Part shown: positions 21,097 through 29,744 of the stretch, in pieces
Numbering within the stretch: the stretch's first letter is position 1
Layout: every line of letters starts with the position of its first letter
Assembly: GCA_002239105.1 (NCBI GenBank)
Contig: MPNQ01000014.1
Location: 17,852-81,851, forward strand
Length of the DNA: 64,000 nt
Source of the DNA: a marine group bacterium Sva0996 bin134
Lineage (GTDB): Bacteria > Actinomycetota > Acidimicrobiia > Acidimicrobiales > Bin134
Direction: 5' to 3'
The notes under the pieces: generated by a model
The model's database searches: none
Told to the model about the DNA's origin: nothing
Seen by the model: the letters and a program-made list of their open reading frames with translations, nothing else
Translations under genes and position numbers: made by a program

Positions 21097-21459
21097 ATGA
21101 GCAGCGTAAAGCACAAGCATCAGAGCCGGGTCCGGCGCCATCGCCGGGTTCGCAAGAAGGTCCAGGGCACCGCCGAGCGCCCCCGCTTGGCCGTGTACCG
21201 GTCCAATCGCCACATCATCGCCCAGGTCATCGACGACACCTCGGGCCACACCATTGTGTCGGCCTCTACCACCGAGTCTGAGCTGAAGTCCGGCCCGACC
21301 GGGAACATTGCCGGTGCCGCGGTGGTGGGCAAGCTCATCGCCGAGCGGGCCAAAGAGCAGAAAATCACCGCGGTCGTGTTCGACCGGGGCGGCTTCCGCT
21401 ACCACGGACGAATCGCCGCCCTGGCTGACTCAGCCCGAGAGGCTGGACTGGAGTTCTGA
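21097..21459 (+). CDS. rplR: 50S ribosomal protein L18
   Basis: A 120-residue L18, which binds 5S rRNA. It has the basic N-terminus followed by [17 protein letters not shown] and the C-terminal [20 protein letters not shown]. Its stop overlaps the rpsE start by one base. Confidence 0.97.
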   Translation: MSSVKHKHQSRVRRHRRVRKKVQGTAERPRLAVYRSNRHIIAQVIDDTSGHTIVSASTTESELKSGPTGNIAGAAVVGKLIAERAKEQKITAVVFDRGGFRYHGRIAALADSAREAGLEF

Positions 21460-22043
21460 TGACTGATACCTCAACCTCAACACCAACCGGCGACGGTCAG
21501 CTACGCGACTCCCGGGTCATCAATATCAACCGGGTGGCCAAAGTGGTCAAGGGTGGACGCCGGTTCTCCTTCACCGCCCTGGTGGTGATTGGCGACGGCG
21601 CAGGACGCGTCGGCCTGGGCTACGGCAAGGCCAAAGAGGTGCCTCTGGCTATCCAAAAGGGCACCGAAGAGGCCCGGCGCAACCTGTTCCGGGTGCCGTT
21701 GGCCTCGTCTACAATCACCCACCCTGTGATTGGCGAGATGGGCGCGGGACGGGTGCTGCTCAAGCCGGCAGCACCGGGTACCGGTGTGATTGCCGGCGGC
21801 GCCGCTCGAGCCATCCTCGAGGAGGCCGGTATCGGCGACGTTTTGTGCAAGTCACTGGGCTCCCCCAACCACATCAACGTGGCTCGGGCCACCATCGCCG
21901 GACTCAAGGCCCTCAAACGCCCCGACGAGGTAGCCCGCCATCGTGGGATTCCCGCCGACGAGTTCGTGCCCGCTGGACTGCTTGCCGCCTACCGGGAATC
22001 GGAGCGCCAGTCTGCGGCTGCGTTGGCGGACGACGAGGAGTAG
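21459..22043 (+). CDS. rpsE: 30S ribosomal protein S5
   Basis: A 194-residue S5, involved in decoding accuracy. The central motifs are [19 protein letters not shown] and [15 protein letters not shown], followed by [17 protein letters not shown]. The ends carry short unstructured extensions. Confidence 0.97.
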   Translation: MTDTSTSTPTGDGQLRDSRVININRVAKVVKGGRRFSFTALVVIGDGAGRVGLGYGKAKEVPLAIQKGTEEARRNLFRVPLASSTITHPVIGEMGAGRVLLKPAAPGTGVIAGGAARAILEEAGIGDVLCKSLGSPNHINVARATIAGLKALKRPDEVARHRGIPADEFVPAGLLAAYRESERQSAAALADDEE

Positions 22044-22048
22044 TCGCC

Positions 22049-22234
22049 ATGGCAATCAAGGTCACCCAAACCCGTTCTCGAATCGGCACCCGGCCCAAAC
22101 AGCGCGGCACGCTGCGGGCTTTGGGCCTGCGAGGCATCGGGCAGACCAACACCCTGCCGGATGCCCCCGAAATCAGGGGGATGATCGACAAGGTGTCCCA
22201 CCTCATTTCTTGGGAGGAGACCGAGGAGTCATGA
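22049..22234 (+). CDS. rpmD: 50S ribosomal protein L30
   Basis: A 61-residue L30 starting MAIKVTQTRSRIG with the family segment LRALGLRGIGQTNTLPDAP. The ATG lies five bases after rpsE; the frame stays open upstream but overlaps rpsE. It overlaps rplO by four bases. Confidence 0.95.
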   Translation: MAIKVTQTRSRIGTRPKQRGTLRALGLRGIGQTNTLPDAPEIRGMIDKVSHLISWEETEES

Positions 22235-22716
22235 AGGTCCACGATCTGAAACCCGCTCCGGGATCGCGCAAGCAACCCCAGCGCAAAGCTCGGGGTATCG
22301 CCGGCAAGGGCGGCAAAACCGCCGGCCGAGGCACCAAGGGACAAAGGGCCCGGAGCAAGATCCCCGTCGGGTTCGAGGGCGGCCAGATGCCCTTAGCCCG
22401 CCGAGTGCCCAAGCTGCGGGGATTCAAGAACCCGTTCCGAGTGGAATACCAGGCCATCAATCTGGACGTCATCGAAGCCACCGGGCTCGACGAGATCACT
22501 CCCGAGGTGCTGCACGAGCACGGACTCCTACACAAGGGCGCCCTGGCCAAGGTGCTGGGCCGCGGCGAGTTGTCCCGGGCCGTCACCGTCAAAGCCCACG
22601 GATTCTCCGAGTCGGCAAAGGCGGCCATCACCGCCGCAGGCGGTAGCGTTGAGGTGTTGCCCAAACCCTTCACCGGCCGACCGCCGGCCAAGGGCAACGC
22701 CCTTACCAACCGATAG
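22231..22716 (+). CDS. rplO: 50S ribosomal protein L15
   Basis: A 161-residue L15, a late-assembly protein. It begins MKVHDLKPAPGSRKQPQRKA, has the glycine-rich KGGKTAGRGTKGQRAR loop, FEGGQMPLARRVPKLRGF, and the C-terminal KAHGFSESAKAAITAAGG. The start overlaps rpmD (ATGA). Confidence 0.96.
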   Translation: MKVHDLKPAPGSRKQPQRKARGIAGKGGKTAGRGTKGQRARSKIPVGFEGGQMPLARRVPKLRGFKNPFRVEYQAINLDVIEATGLDEITPEVLHEHGLLHKGALAKVLGRGELSRAVTVKAHGFSESAKAAITAAGGSVEVLPKPFTGRPPAKGNALTNR

Positions 22717-22752
22717 CCGAAGCCCGACTGGGTCAAAGGAGTAGGAATCGCA

Positions 22753-24102
22753 GTGCTCACCAGGGTTTTCAATATGTTCCGGGTGGCCGACCTGCGGAAC
22801 AAGATCCTGTTCACCCTGTCCATGCTGGTGATATTCCGCCTCGGTGTCGCCATCCCCTCCCCTGGCGTTGACCTCGATGCCGTAGACCAGCTCCGCAACC
22901 AGGCCGATGCTGGCGGCGTCACCGGGCTGTTGAACTTCTTCTCCGGCGGCGCCCTGGCGCAGTTCGCCATATTCGCCCTGGGCATCTTCCCCTACATCAC
23001 CGCGTCCATCATCATGCAGGTGCTGGGAGTGGTGATCCCCCGCATCGAGCAATGGCAGAACCAGGGCGCGGTCGGCCAGCGCAAGATCACCCAGTGGACT
23101 CGGTACTTGACCATTGCCATCGCCATCATCCAGGCCACCTCCTTCTCCTTCCTGTTCCACAACGGCGGAGGCGGCTTCAGCCTCACCGGAGGCAACGCCA
23201 ACCAGGCCATAGACTTGCTGCCCAACTTCACTGCCCCCCGGGTGTTCCTGGTGGTGCTCACCCTCACCGCCGGCACCGCTCTTTTGATGTGGATGGGTGA
23301 GCTCATCACCCAAAAGGGCATCGGCAACGGCATGTCGCTGATCATCTTCGCCTCGGTGGTCTCCACCATCCCCAACCAGTTCTCCCTGGTGAAGGCGTCT
23401 TCGGGCTGGGGCGCGGTCTTCGTAATCGCCCTCATGTACTTGGGACTTCTGGTGGCCATCGTGTTCGTGGAGAACGGGCAGCGGCAGATTCCGGTGCAGT
23501 TCGCCAAGCGGGTGGTGGGCCGGCGCATGGCCGGCGGCCAGAGCACCTACATCCCGCTGAAGGTGAACCAGTCCGGCGTTATCCCCATCATCTTCGCCAG
23601 CTCGGTGCTGTATCTGCCCATCCTGTTGTCGGCCGTGCTGCCCTCCGACTCCAACCCCGACCACAACACCTGGGGTGAGAGCGTCCAAAACTGGGTGAAC
23701 ACCAATCTGGGCGACCCCGCCGACACGGTGTATCTGGTGGTCTTCGCCCTGTTGATCGTGGGATTCGCCTACTTCTACACCGCCATCACCTTCGACCCGG
23801 TCAAGCAAGCCGACCAGATCCGCAAGCAGGGCGGATTCATTCCCGGCATCCGACCGGGTCGCCAAACCGAGCGTTACCTGGGCCGCATCCTGTCCCGAAT
23901 CACATTGCCCGGTGCGCTGTTCATCGCCGCGGTGGCCGTCATTCCCGCCATCGCCCTTTCCCAGTACATACCCTCCCAGAGCACCGCGGCTTATAGCTTT
24001 AGCGGCATCTCTGTGCTCATTGCCGTAGGCGTGGCTCTGGAGACCATGAAGCAGATCGACAGCCAGCTCATGATGCGAAACTACGAGGGCTTCTTGAAGT
24101 AA
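22753..24102 (+). CDS. secY: Preprotein translocase channel subunit SecY
   Basis: A 449-residue membrane protein with ten hydrophobic segments, the channel of the Sec pathway for protein export and membrane insertion. Landmarks are FRVADLRNKILFTLSMLVIF in the first segment, the plug/second segment with GALAQFAIFALGIFPYITAS, GIGNGMSLIIFASVV, and the C5 loop QIRKQGGFIPGIRPGR. Translation starts at GTG 22753 behind AAAGGAG (22736-22742). The stop overlaps the adk start. Confidence 0.97.
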   Translation: MLTRVFNMFRVADLRNKILFTLSMLVIFRLGVAIPSPGVDLDAVDQLRNQADAGGVTGLLNFFSGGALAQFAIFALGIFPYITASIIMQVLGVVIPRIEQWQNQGAVGQRKITQWTRYLTIAIAIIQATSFSFLFHNGGGGFSLTGGNANQAIDLLPNFTAPRVFLVVLTLTAGTALLMWMGELITQKGIGNGMSLIIFASVVSTIPNQFSLVKASSGWGAVFVIALMYLGLLVAIVFVENGQRQIPVQFAKRVVGRRMAGGQSTYIPLKVNQSGVIPIIFASSVLYLPILLSAVLPSDSNPDHNTWGESVQNWVNTNLGDPADTVYLVVFALLIVGFAYFYTAITFDPVKQADQIRKQGGFIPGIRPGRQTERYLGRILSRITLPGALFIAAVAVIPAIALSQYIPSQSTAAYSFSGISVLIAVGVALETMKQIDSQLMMRNYEGFLK

Positions 24103-24659
24103 TGCCGCTGGTGCTGGTCATTTTGGGGCGTCAGGGGTCGGGCAAGGGCACCCAGGCCTCGCTGCTGTCCGAGCGCTATGGGGTGATCCACATCTCCACC
24201 GGCGACATGCTGCGAACCGCGGTAGCCGCGGGCACAGAGCTGGGGCTGAGGGCCAAAGCGGTGATGGATGCCGGCGACCTCGTCGGCGACGACATCATGA
24301 TCGGCATCGTGGACGAGCGCCTGGCTGCCGCCGACATCGGAGCCCACGGCGTTCTGCTCGACGGCTTCCCCCGTACCACCGCCCAGGCCGACGCCCTCGC
24401 CCAGATCCTGGGGGGAACCGGCCCCGATCTGGCCATCAATTTGGACGTTCCCATTGCCGAAGTCACCGAGCGGATGCTGGCCCGAGGCCGGGCCGATGAC
24501 ACTGAGGAGGCCATCGCCCGCCGGCTGGAGCTCTACGAAGCCGAGACCGCTCCGCTGTTGGCCTGGTTCGAGGATCGGGGTTGTCTGTCCGTGATCGACG
24601 GGTTGGGCACCGAAGACGAGGTGTTCGCCCGTCTCAACAAGGCGATCGACGCCCTTTAG
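24102..24659 (+). CDS. adk: Adenylate kinase
   Basis: A 185-residue adenylate kinase that converts ATP and AMP to two ADP. The P-loop is GRQGSGKGTQ, the AMP-binding part includes HISTGDMLR, and the nucleotide motif DGFPRT is present. The LID is the short form without zinc cysteines, usual in actinobacteria. It overlaps secY by three bases. The methionine aminopeptidase gene that often follows is not here. Confidence 0.96.
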   Translation: MPLVLVILGRQGSGKGTQASLLSERYGVIHISTGDMLRTAVAAGTELGLRAKAVMDAGDLVGDDIMIGIVDERLAAADIGAHGVLLDGFPRTTAQADALAQILGGTGPDLAINLDVPIAEVTERMLARGRADDTEEAIARRLELYEAETAPLLAWFEDRGCLSVIDGLGTEDEVFARLNKAIDAL

Positions 24660-24683
24660 TGCCACTCAAGCCCACCAGCCGGT

Positions 24684-24712
24684 TTGTCCCCATCGATATC
24701 GCCCGATAGCAT
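24684..24712 (+). promoter_or_regulatory. Candidate promoter for infA-rpmJ-rpsM-rpsK-rpsD-rpoA-rplQ
   Basis: TTGTCC (24684-24689) and TAGCAT (24707-24712) are spaced by 17 bases in the 132-base gap between adk and infA. The larger gap, compared with the overlapping genes before it, fits a new transcript start. Confidence 0.4.
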
Positions 24713-24791
24713 TGCCATTCGGCTCAAATAGTGGGCCGTTATTCGCGCGGTTAGCCGCACCAGCTTGCCAAGTCGTCAGGAGAGGTCGCCC

Positions 24792-25016
24792 TTGGCGAAA
24801 AACAAGGAAGACGCCATCATCATGGAAGGGACGGTCACCGAGTCCCTTCCCAATGCCATGTTCCGAGTTGAACTCGAGAACGGGCACAAGGTGCTGACCC
24901 ACATCTCCGGCAAGATGCGGATGCACTACATCAGAATCCTCCCCGGCGACCGGGTCCAAGTGGAATTGACTCCCTACGACCTCCAACGGGGCCGGATCAC
25001 CTACCGATACAAGTAG
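24792..25016 (+). CDS. infA: Translation initiation factor IF-1
   Basis: A 74-residue IF-1, the S1-like fold protein that occupies the A site during initiation. The TTG at 24792 is chosen because it gives [20 protein letters not shown], the family N-terminus, and AGGAGAGG at 24779-24786 lies just upstream. An earlier TTG at 24765 would include that ribosome site. It has [19 protein letters not shown] and ends RGRITYRYK. Confidence 0.94.
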   Translation: MAKNKEDAIIMEGTVTESLPNAMFRVELENGHKVLTHISGKMRMHYIRILPGDRVQVELTPYDLQRGRITYRYK

Positions 25017-25065
25017 CCCTAATGCCAATAGACACAGCGCTCAACGGATCAACGAAAGGTACGCC

Positions 25066-25179
25066 GTGAAAGTCCGACCCAGCGTCAAGAAAATCTGCGA
25101 CAAGTGCACGGTCATACGCCGTCACGGGCGCGTACGGGTGATCTGTACCAACCCTCGCCACAAGCAAAGGCAGGGCTGA
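25066..25179 (+). CDS. rpmJ: 50S ribosomal protein L36
   Basis: A 37-residue L36 from GTG 25066, with a ribosome site GAAAGG at 25053-25058. The sequence starts [19 protein letters not shown] and ends NPRHKQRQG. It keeps the zinc ligands C11, C14, C27 and H32, so it is the zinc-binding type. It sits between infA and rpsM in the usual order, three bases before rpsM. Confidence 0.95.
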   Translation: MKVRPSVKKICDKCTVIRRHGRVRVICTNPRHKQRQG

Positions 25180-25182
25180 ACC

Positions 25183-25563
25183 ATGGCCCGTATCGCCGGC
25201 GTCGACATTCCCCGGGAGAAGCGCACCGTTGTCTCCCTGACCTACATATACGGCATCGGGCCGACCCTGGCCCGCCAAGTATGCGCGGAAACCGGAGTTG
25301 AGGAGAGCGCCCGTCTGCGCGACCTCACCGACGAAGAGGTTGCCCGTCTGCGCAACTTCATCGAAGGCAACCTCCGGGTGGAGGGCGACCTCCGCCGCGA
25401 GACCAGCCAAGACGTCAAGCGCAAGATGGAGATCGGCTGCTACCAGGGCCTGCGCCACCGCCGGGGACTCCCCGTGCGGGGTCAGCGCACCCACACCAAC
25501 GCCCGCACCCGCAAGGGACCGAAGAAGACCGTAGCCGGAAAGAAAAAGGTGATGAAGAAGTGA
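25183..25563 (+). CDS. rpsM: 30S ribosomal protein S13
   Basis: A 126-residue S13, which contacts tRNA and L5 across the subunit interface. It begins [20 protein letters not shown], has the helix-two-turns-helix part [14 protein letters not shown], and the C-terminal [19 protein letters not shown]. Normal length. Confidence 0.97.
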   Translation: MARIAGVDIPREKRTVVSLTYIYGIGPTLARQVCAETGVEESARLRDLTDEEVARLRNFIEGNLRVEGDLRRETSQDVKRKMEIGCYQGLRHRRGLPVRGQRTHTNARTRKGPKKTVAGKKKVMKK

Positions 25564-25585
25564 AGCAGGAAAGGAATTACCGCTA

Positions 25586-25984
25586 ATGGCCAAGCCATCA
25601 GCCGGAGGGCGTCGACCCCGCCGCCGAGAGCGCAAGAACATCTCCTACGGGGTAGCCCACATCAAGAGCTCCTTCAACAACACCATCGTGACCATCGCCG
25701 ACCAGCAGGGCAACGTCATCTCCTGGGCATCGGCTGGCAACGTCGGTTTCAAGGGATCCCGCAAGTCCACTCCGTTCGCCGCCCAGATGGCCGCCGAGCA
25801 AGCAGGGCGCAAGGCCATGGAACACGGCGTTCGCAAGGTAGACGTGCACGTCCGCGGACCGGGATCGGGCCGCGAGACCGCCATCCGCTCGCTCCAGGGG
25901 GTGGGCATCGAGATCACCGGCATCAAAGACGTCACCCCCATTCCCCACAACGGCTGCCGCCCGGCAAAGCGGCGAAGGGTCTGA
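25586..25984 (+). CDS. rpsK: 30S ribosomal protein S11
   Basis: A 132-residue S11 of the platform. It has [40 protein letters not shown] and the C-terminal [26 protein letters not shown] (25569-25576) serves as ribosome site. Confidence 0.97.
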   Translation: MAKPSAGGRRPRRRERKNISYGVAHIKSSFNNTIVTIADQQGNVISWASAGNVGFKGSRKSTPFAAQMAAEQAGRKAMEHGVRKVDVHVRGPGSGRETAIRSLQGVGIEITGIKDVTPIPHNGCRPAKRRRV

Positions 25985-25986
25985 TC

Positions 25987-26604
25987 ATGTCTCGCTATAC
26001 CGGTCCGCGATCTCGGGTTTCCCGCCGCCTAGGCGTGAATGTTTGGGGCACCAAGGGAGAGACCGTCGCCTTGGAGCGGCGCCCCTATCCCCCGGGCGAG
26101 CACGGAAGATCCCGGCGTCGGGGCAACGTCTCGGAATATCTGCTCCAGCTTCAGGAGAAGCAGAAGGCTCGCTACACCTACGGCCTCACCGAGCGCCAGT
26201 TCCGCAACATCTTCAAGGAGGCCGCCCGCCACAAGGGGGTCACCGGCGAGAACATGCTGCGGTTCTTGGAGTTGCGCCTCGACAATGTGGTGTACCGCCT
26301 CGGGTGGGGTGCCACCCGGCCCCAGTCCCGCCAGCTCGTCTCCCACGGCCACATCAATGTGAACGGCCGCCGGGTGGACATTCCCAGCTACCGACTCCGC
26401 AAAGACGACGTGATCTCGCTGCGGGACAAGGCCCGGGAGATGATCGTGGTGGGGTGGAACCTCGATGTACTCGACCGAACCCCGCCAGCCTGGTTGACCC
26501 GGGCCGACGACGGCTTCGAGGCCTCCGTAAGAGATGTCCCGCTGCGTGAGCAGATCGATGTGCCTGTTCGAGAACAGCTCATCGTCGAGCTCTACAGCAA
26601 GTAG
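25987..26604 (+). CDS. rpsD: 30S ribosomal protein S4
   Basis: A 205-residue S4, a primary 16S binder. The form lacks the N-terminal zinc cysteines. It has RPYPPGEHGRSRRRGNVSEY, the S4 RNA-binding domain LELRLDNVVYRLGWGATRPQ and SHGHINVNGRRVDIPSYRLR. It lies two bases after rpsK. Confidence 0.97.
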   Translation: MSRYTGPRSRVSRRLGVNVWGTKGETVALERRPYPPGEHGRSRRRGNVSEYLLQLQEKQKARYTYGLTERQFRNIFKEAARHKGVTGENMLRFLELRLDNVVYRLGWGATRPQSRQLVSHGHINVNGRRVDIPSYRLRKDDVISLRDKAREMIVVGWNLDVLDRTPPAWLTRADDGFEASVRDVPLREQIDVPVREQLIVELYSK

Positions 26605-26684
26605 GCCGGCTGGCCTCTTGCCATTCAAGACCATCAATTGACCAAGTTGAACAACACCATTCCTAAAACTGAGGGAGCCGGATC

Positions 26685-27626
26685 ATGCTGGTGATGCAAC
26701 GACCCACTGTCGAAACCGTTACCGAGAGCGAGGACAACCGCCAGAAATTCGCCATTGGCCCACTGGAGCCTGGCTTCGGGCACACTCTTGGCAACTCCTT
26801 GCGCCGAGCCCTGCTGTCGTCGATTCCCGGAGCAGCCGTGATCCGGGTGCGGTTTGACGACGCTCTCCACGAGTTCGACACGATCAGCGGTGTGTCCGAG
26901 GACGTTACCGACATCATCTTGAACCTGAAGGATCTTGTGCTTAGGTGCCACAGCGAAGAGGCGGTGGAGCTTCGCATCGATCAGCGGGGTCCCGGAGAGG
27001 TGACCGGGGCGAGCCTGGCCGTCAATCCCGATGTCGAAGTGCTGAACCCCGAGCTGGTGGTCGCCCGACTGAACGACAAGGCCCGCCTGGCCATGGACAT
27101 AACCGTCTCCCAGGGACGGGGATATGTATCGGCCGAGATCAACAAATTGGACTCCACCATCGGCGTCATCCCCATCGACTCCATCTTCTCCCCTGTGCGG
27201 CGGGTGGCCTACAACGTGGAACCCACCCGGGTGGAGCAGTCCACCGAGTTCGACCGTCTTGTGCTCGACATCGAGACCGACAGCTCCATCACCCCTCGAG
27301 ATGCTTTGGCCTCCGCAGGCGCAACCCTGCGGACCCTTGTGCAGTTGGTGGAAGAGATGAGCGACGAGCCCCAGGGGCTGGCCATGGCGGAGGCGGGCAG
27401 CGCTCCTGCTGGAGCGCCCGACCTGGACCTCCCGATCGAAGACCTGGAGTTGTCCGAGCGACCCCGCAACTGCCTCAAGCGCGCCCAGATCAACATGATC
27501 GGCGAGCTGCTGGCCCGAACCGAAGACGAGCTGCTGGCCATCACCAACTTTGGCCAGAAGTCGCTGGACGAGGTCAACGAGAAGCTGGACGAGCGGGGCC
27601 TCGCGCTGGCCGGCCCCCGCTCGTAG
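26685..27626 (+). CDS. rpoA: DNA-directed RNA polymerase alpha subunit
   Basis: A 313-residue alpha subunit. The N-terminal domain, which dimerises and starts core assembly, has [20 protein letters not shown] and [10 protein letters not shown]. The C-terminal domain, which contacts UP elements and activators, starts near residue 245 with [19 protein letters not shown] and continues [19 protein letters not shown]. It has the normal position between rpsD and rplQ. Confidence 0.98.
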   Translation: MLVMQRPTVETVTESEDNRQKFAIGPLEPGFGHTLGNSLRRALLSSIPGAAVIRVRFDDALHEFDTISGVSEDVTDIILNLKDLVLRCHSEEAVELRIDQRGPGEVTGASLAVNPDVEVLNPELVVARLNDKARLAMDITVSQGRGYVSAEINKLDSTIGVIPIDSIFSPVRRVAYNVEPTRVEQSTEFDRLVLDIETDSSITPRDALASAGATLRTLVQLVEEMSDEPQGLAMAEAGSAPAGAPDLDLPIEDLELSERPRNCLKRAQINMIGELLARTEDELLAITNFGQKSLDEVNEKLDERGLALAGPRS

Positions 27627-27639
27627 AACAGGCAACGCC

Positions 27640-27993
27640 ATGCCCGGACGACCACGCAAAGGACGCCGTTTCGGCGGCAGCTCACAGCATCAGAAACTGA
27701 TGATGGCCAATCTGGTCGCATCGCTGATCGCCGCTGAGGGCATCACCACCACCGAGGCCAAGGCCAAGGCCATGCGCCCGGTGGCCGAGAAGCTCATCAC
27801 CAAGGCCAAGAAGGGCGGGAGACACAATCACCGCCAAATCCTGGCCCAGCTGGGCGACCCGGAGATGACCGACAAGCTCATGGTGGACATCGGCCCCCGT
27901 TACGCCAACCGGCCCGGCGGCTACACCCGCATCCTGAAGCTGGGACCCCGCTACGGCGACAACGCCCCCATGGCCCGCATCGAGCTGGTCTAG
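27640..27993 (+). CDS. rplQ: 50S ribosomal protein L17
   Basis: A 117-residue L17 of the tunnel-exit region. The ATG at 27640 gives [19 protein letters not shown]. It has [20 protein letters not shown] and ends [14 protein letters not shown]. Slightly shorter at both ends than many but complete. Confidence 0.96.
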   Translation: MPGRPRKGRRFGGSSQHQKLMMANLVASLIAAEGITTTEAKAKAMRPVAEKLITKAKKGGRHNHRQILAQLGDPEMTDKLMVDIGPRYANRPGGYTRILKLGPRYGDNAPMARIELV

Positions 27994-28006
27994 CTATACA
28001 GCGGCC

Positions 28007-28753
28007 GTGCGGGTTCGAGCGACGGTCGCCTACCACGGCGGGTCGTTCCACGGGTTCGCCATCAACAGAGGGGTCCGCACGATTGGCGGCGACCTTACCG
28101 AGGCCCTCACCCGTTACTTGCAACAGCCAGTGGAGCTGACCTGCGCCGGTCGTACCGACACCGGCGTCCATGCTCGGGCCCAGGTGGTGAGCTTCGATGC
28201 CCCTGACGACGCCGACCTTTTGGGCATGCGCACCGCGGTCAACCGCATGTTGGCCCCGGCCATCGCCATCCGATCGGCAGATGCCGCCCCCGAAGGATTC
28301 GACGCCCGTTTCGACGCCGCTAGCCGCACTTATCGCTACACAGTTCTCAACCAGGAGGTGCCCGATCCGTTCTTGGCCTCCACCGCTTGGCATTACTACC
28401 GCCCGCTGAACGTCGACGCTATGAACGCCGCCGCCGCCGCAATCGTGGGCAAACACGATTTCTCCTCGTTCTGCCGCCGTCAGCACACCGCCGACGGCAA
28501 TGAGAAGTCCCGGGTGCGCGTCGTCCACCGGGCTACCTGGAGTGCAGCCGATGAAGCACTGCTGCGCTTCGAGATAGAGGCGTCTTCTTTCTGCCACCGA
28601 ATGGTCCGCTCCATCACCGGTGCCTTGGTGGACATCGGTGCCGCCCGCCTCCCTCCCGAAGCCATGGCCGCCATCTTGGCCGCCAAAGACCGCTCTGAAG
28701 TCCCCAACCTGGCCCCACCCCACGGGCTTTGCCTGTGGTCGGTTACCTACTAG
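28007..28753 (+). CDS. truA: tRNA pseudouridine(38-40) synthase
   Basis: A 248-residue TruA, which makes pseudouridine at positions 38-40 of the anticodon arm. The catalytic aspartate is in CAGRTDTGVHARAQV. It begins MRVRATVAYHGGSFHGFAIN from a GTG at 28007. Other family segments are RYTVLN and SFCHRMVRSITGALVDIG. It follows rplQ by 13 bases, a common arrangement. Confidence 0.95.
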   Translation: MRVRATVAYHGGSFHGFAINRGVRTIGGDLTEALTRYLQQPVELTCAGRTDTGVHARAQVVSFDAPDDADLLGMRTAVNRMLAPAIAIRSADAAPEGFDARFDAASRTYRYTVLNQEVPDPFLASTAWHYYRPLNVDAMNAAAAAIVGKHDFSSFCRRQHTADGNEKSRVRVVHRATWSAADEALLRFEIEASSFCHRMVRSITGALVDIGAARLPPEAMAAILAAKDRSEVPNLAPPHGLCLWSVTY

Positions 28754-28785
28754 TGGATTGTTGGCCGCGACACTGGCCGGGGCAG

Positions 28786-28815
28786 TTGTCAGTACACCGG
28801 TTGGGGCCGTATCAT
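28786..28815 (+). promoter_or_regulatory. Candidate promoter of rplM-rpsI
   Basis: TTGTCA (28786-28791) and TATCAT (28810-28815) are 18 bases apart, 34 bases before the rplM start. It is the best promoter-like sequence in the ribosomal cluster. Confidence 0.5.
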
Positions 28816-28849
28816 TGCCTTTCCCGGGATCGCGTCTGAAGGAAAGCCG

Positions 28850-29308
28850 ATGCCCACTTACTCGCCGAAAATCAAAGACATCGAACGCGCGTGGCACATC
28901 GTGGACGCCGAGGGTCTCATTCTCGGCCGCATGGCTACCGAAGTGGCCCGCGTGCTGCGAGGCAAGCACAAGCCAACGTTCACACCCCATCTCGACACCG
29001 GCGATCACGTGATCATCGTGAACGCCGACAAGGTGGTGCTCACCGGAAGCAAGACCACCGACAAGCAGGTATACCGCCACTCCGGCTATCCCGGCGGCCT
29101 GCGCCAAACCAGTTACGGACACCTGTTGGAGACTCAGCCGGCCGAGGCCGTCCGCCGGACGGTGAAGGGGATGCTCCCCAAGAACCGCCTTGGCCGCCAG
29201 ATGCTCCGCAAGCTCAAGGTCTACGCCGGTCCGATCCATCCCCATGAAGCCCAGCAGCCCCAGCCCTTGGAGATTGCCGGGGCTCGATCCCACATCGGAG
29301 AGTCTTGA
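28850..29308 (+). CDS. rplM: 50S ribosomal protein L13
   Basis: A 152-residue L13, an early-assembly protein. It has [38 protein letters not shown] and the C-terminal [19 protein letters not shown]. Its TGA overlaps the rpsI ATG by one base, so the pair is coupled. Confidence 0.97.
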   Translation: MPTYSPKIKDIERAWHIVDAEGLILGRMATEVARVLRGKHKPTFTPHLDTGDHVIIVNADKVVLTGSKTTDKQVYRHSGYPGGLRQTSYGHLLETQPAEAVRRTVKGMLPKNRLGRQMLRKLKVYAGPIHPHEAQQPQPLEIAGARSHIGES

Positions 29309-29700
29309 TGACCGTCCCCCTGACCCAGGCCACCGGACGGCGCAAGCGAGCCGTCGCTCGCGTCCGATTCCGCCCCGGCACCGGCCAGGTGACCGTCAAC
29401 GGCCGCAAAGATGAGGACTACTTCCCCTCCCGTAGCCACCGGATGGCTTACATGGAGCCCCTCCGGATCACCAACACTGCCGAGATGTACGACGTTGATG
29501 TCACCATGCATGGCGGCGGGGCCAACGGCCAGGCCGGGGCTCTGCGGCTGGGCATCTCTCGCGCCCTGGTGGAATTGGATCCTGAGATGAGGGACGCCCT
29601 CAAGCAGGCGGGATTCCTGACCCGCGACGACCGCAAGAAGGAATCCAAGAAGTACGGCCTGAAGAAAGCCCGCAAGGCGCCTCAGTACTCCAAGCGCTAA
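29308..29700 (+). CDS. rpsI: 30S ribosomal protein S9
   Basis: A 130-residue S9, whose C-terminal tail reaches the P-site tRNA. The ATG at 29308 overlaps the rplM stop (TGATG); a TTG one codon upstream is less likely. It has [18 protein letters not shown], and the tail [17 protein letters not shown] with the final conserved SKR. Confidence 0.96.
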   Translation: MTVPLTQATGRRKRAVARVRFRPGTGQVTVNGRKDEDYFPSRSHRMAYMEPLRITNTAEMYDVDVTMHGGGANGQAGALRLGISRALVELDPEMRDALKQAGFLTRDDRKKESKKYGLKKARKAPQYSKR

Positions 29701-29735
29701 ACAGGATGCCCGCGGGACCGACCTCCAAGCGCTAA
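29688..29735 (+). repeat. 13-base repeat of the rpsI 3' end
   Basis: CTCCAAGCGCTAA, which covers the last codons and stop of rpsI at 29688-29700, recurs at 29723-29735, exactly 35 bases later, just before glmM. The bases between do not match further. Confidence 0.8.
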
Positions 29736-29744
29736 GCCCTTCTC

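Noticed and set aside
22528..23865. 445-codon minus-strand frame opposite secY
   Set aside because: Composition is biased and repetitive, typical of an antisense frame in GC-rich DNA; secY is certain.
27878..29293. 471-codon minus-strand frame opposite truA and rplM
   Set aside because: It overlaps well-identified genes and has no recognisable domain.
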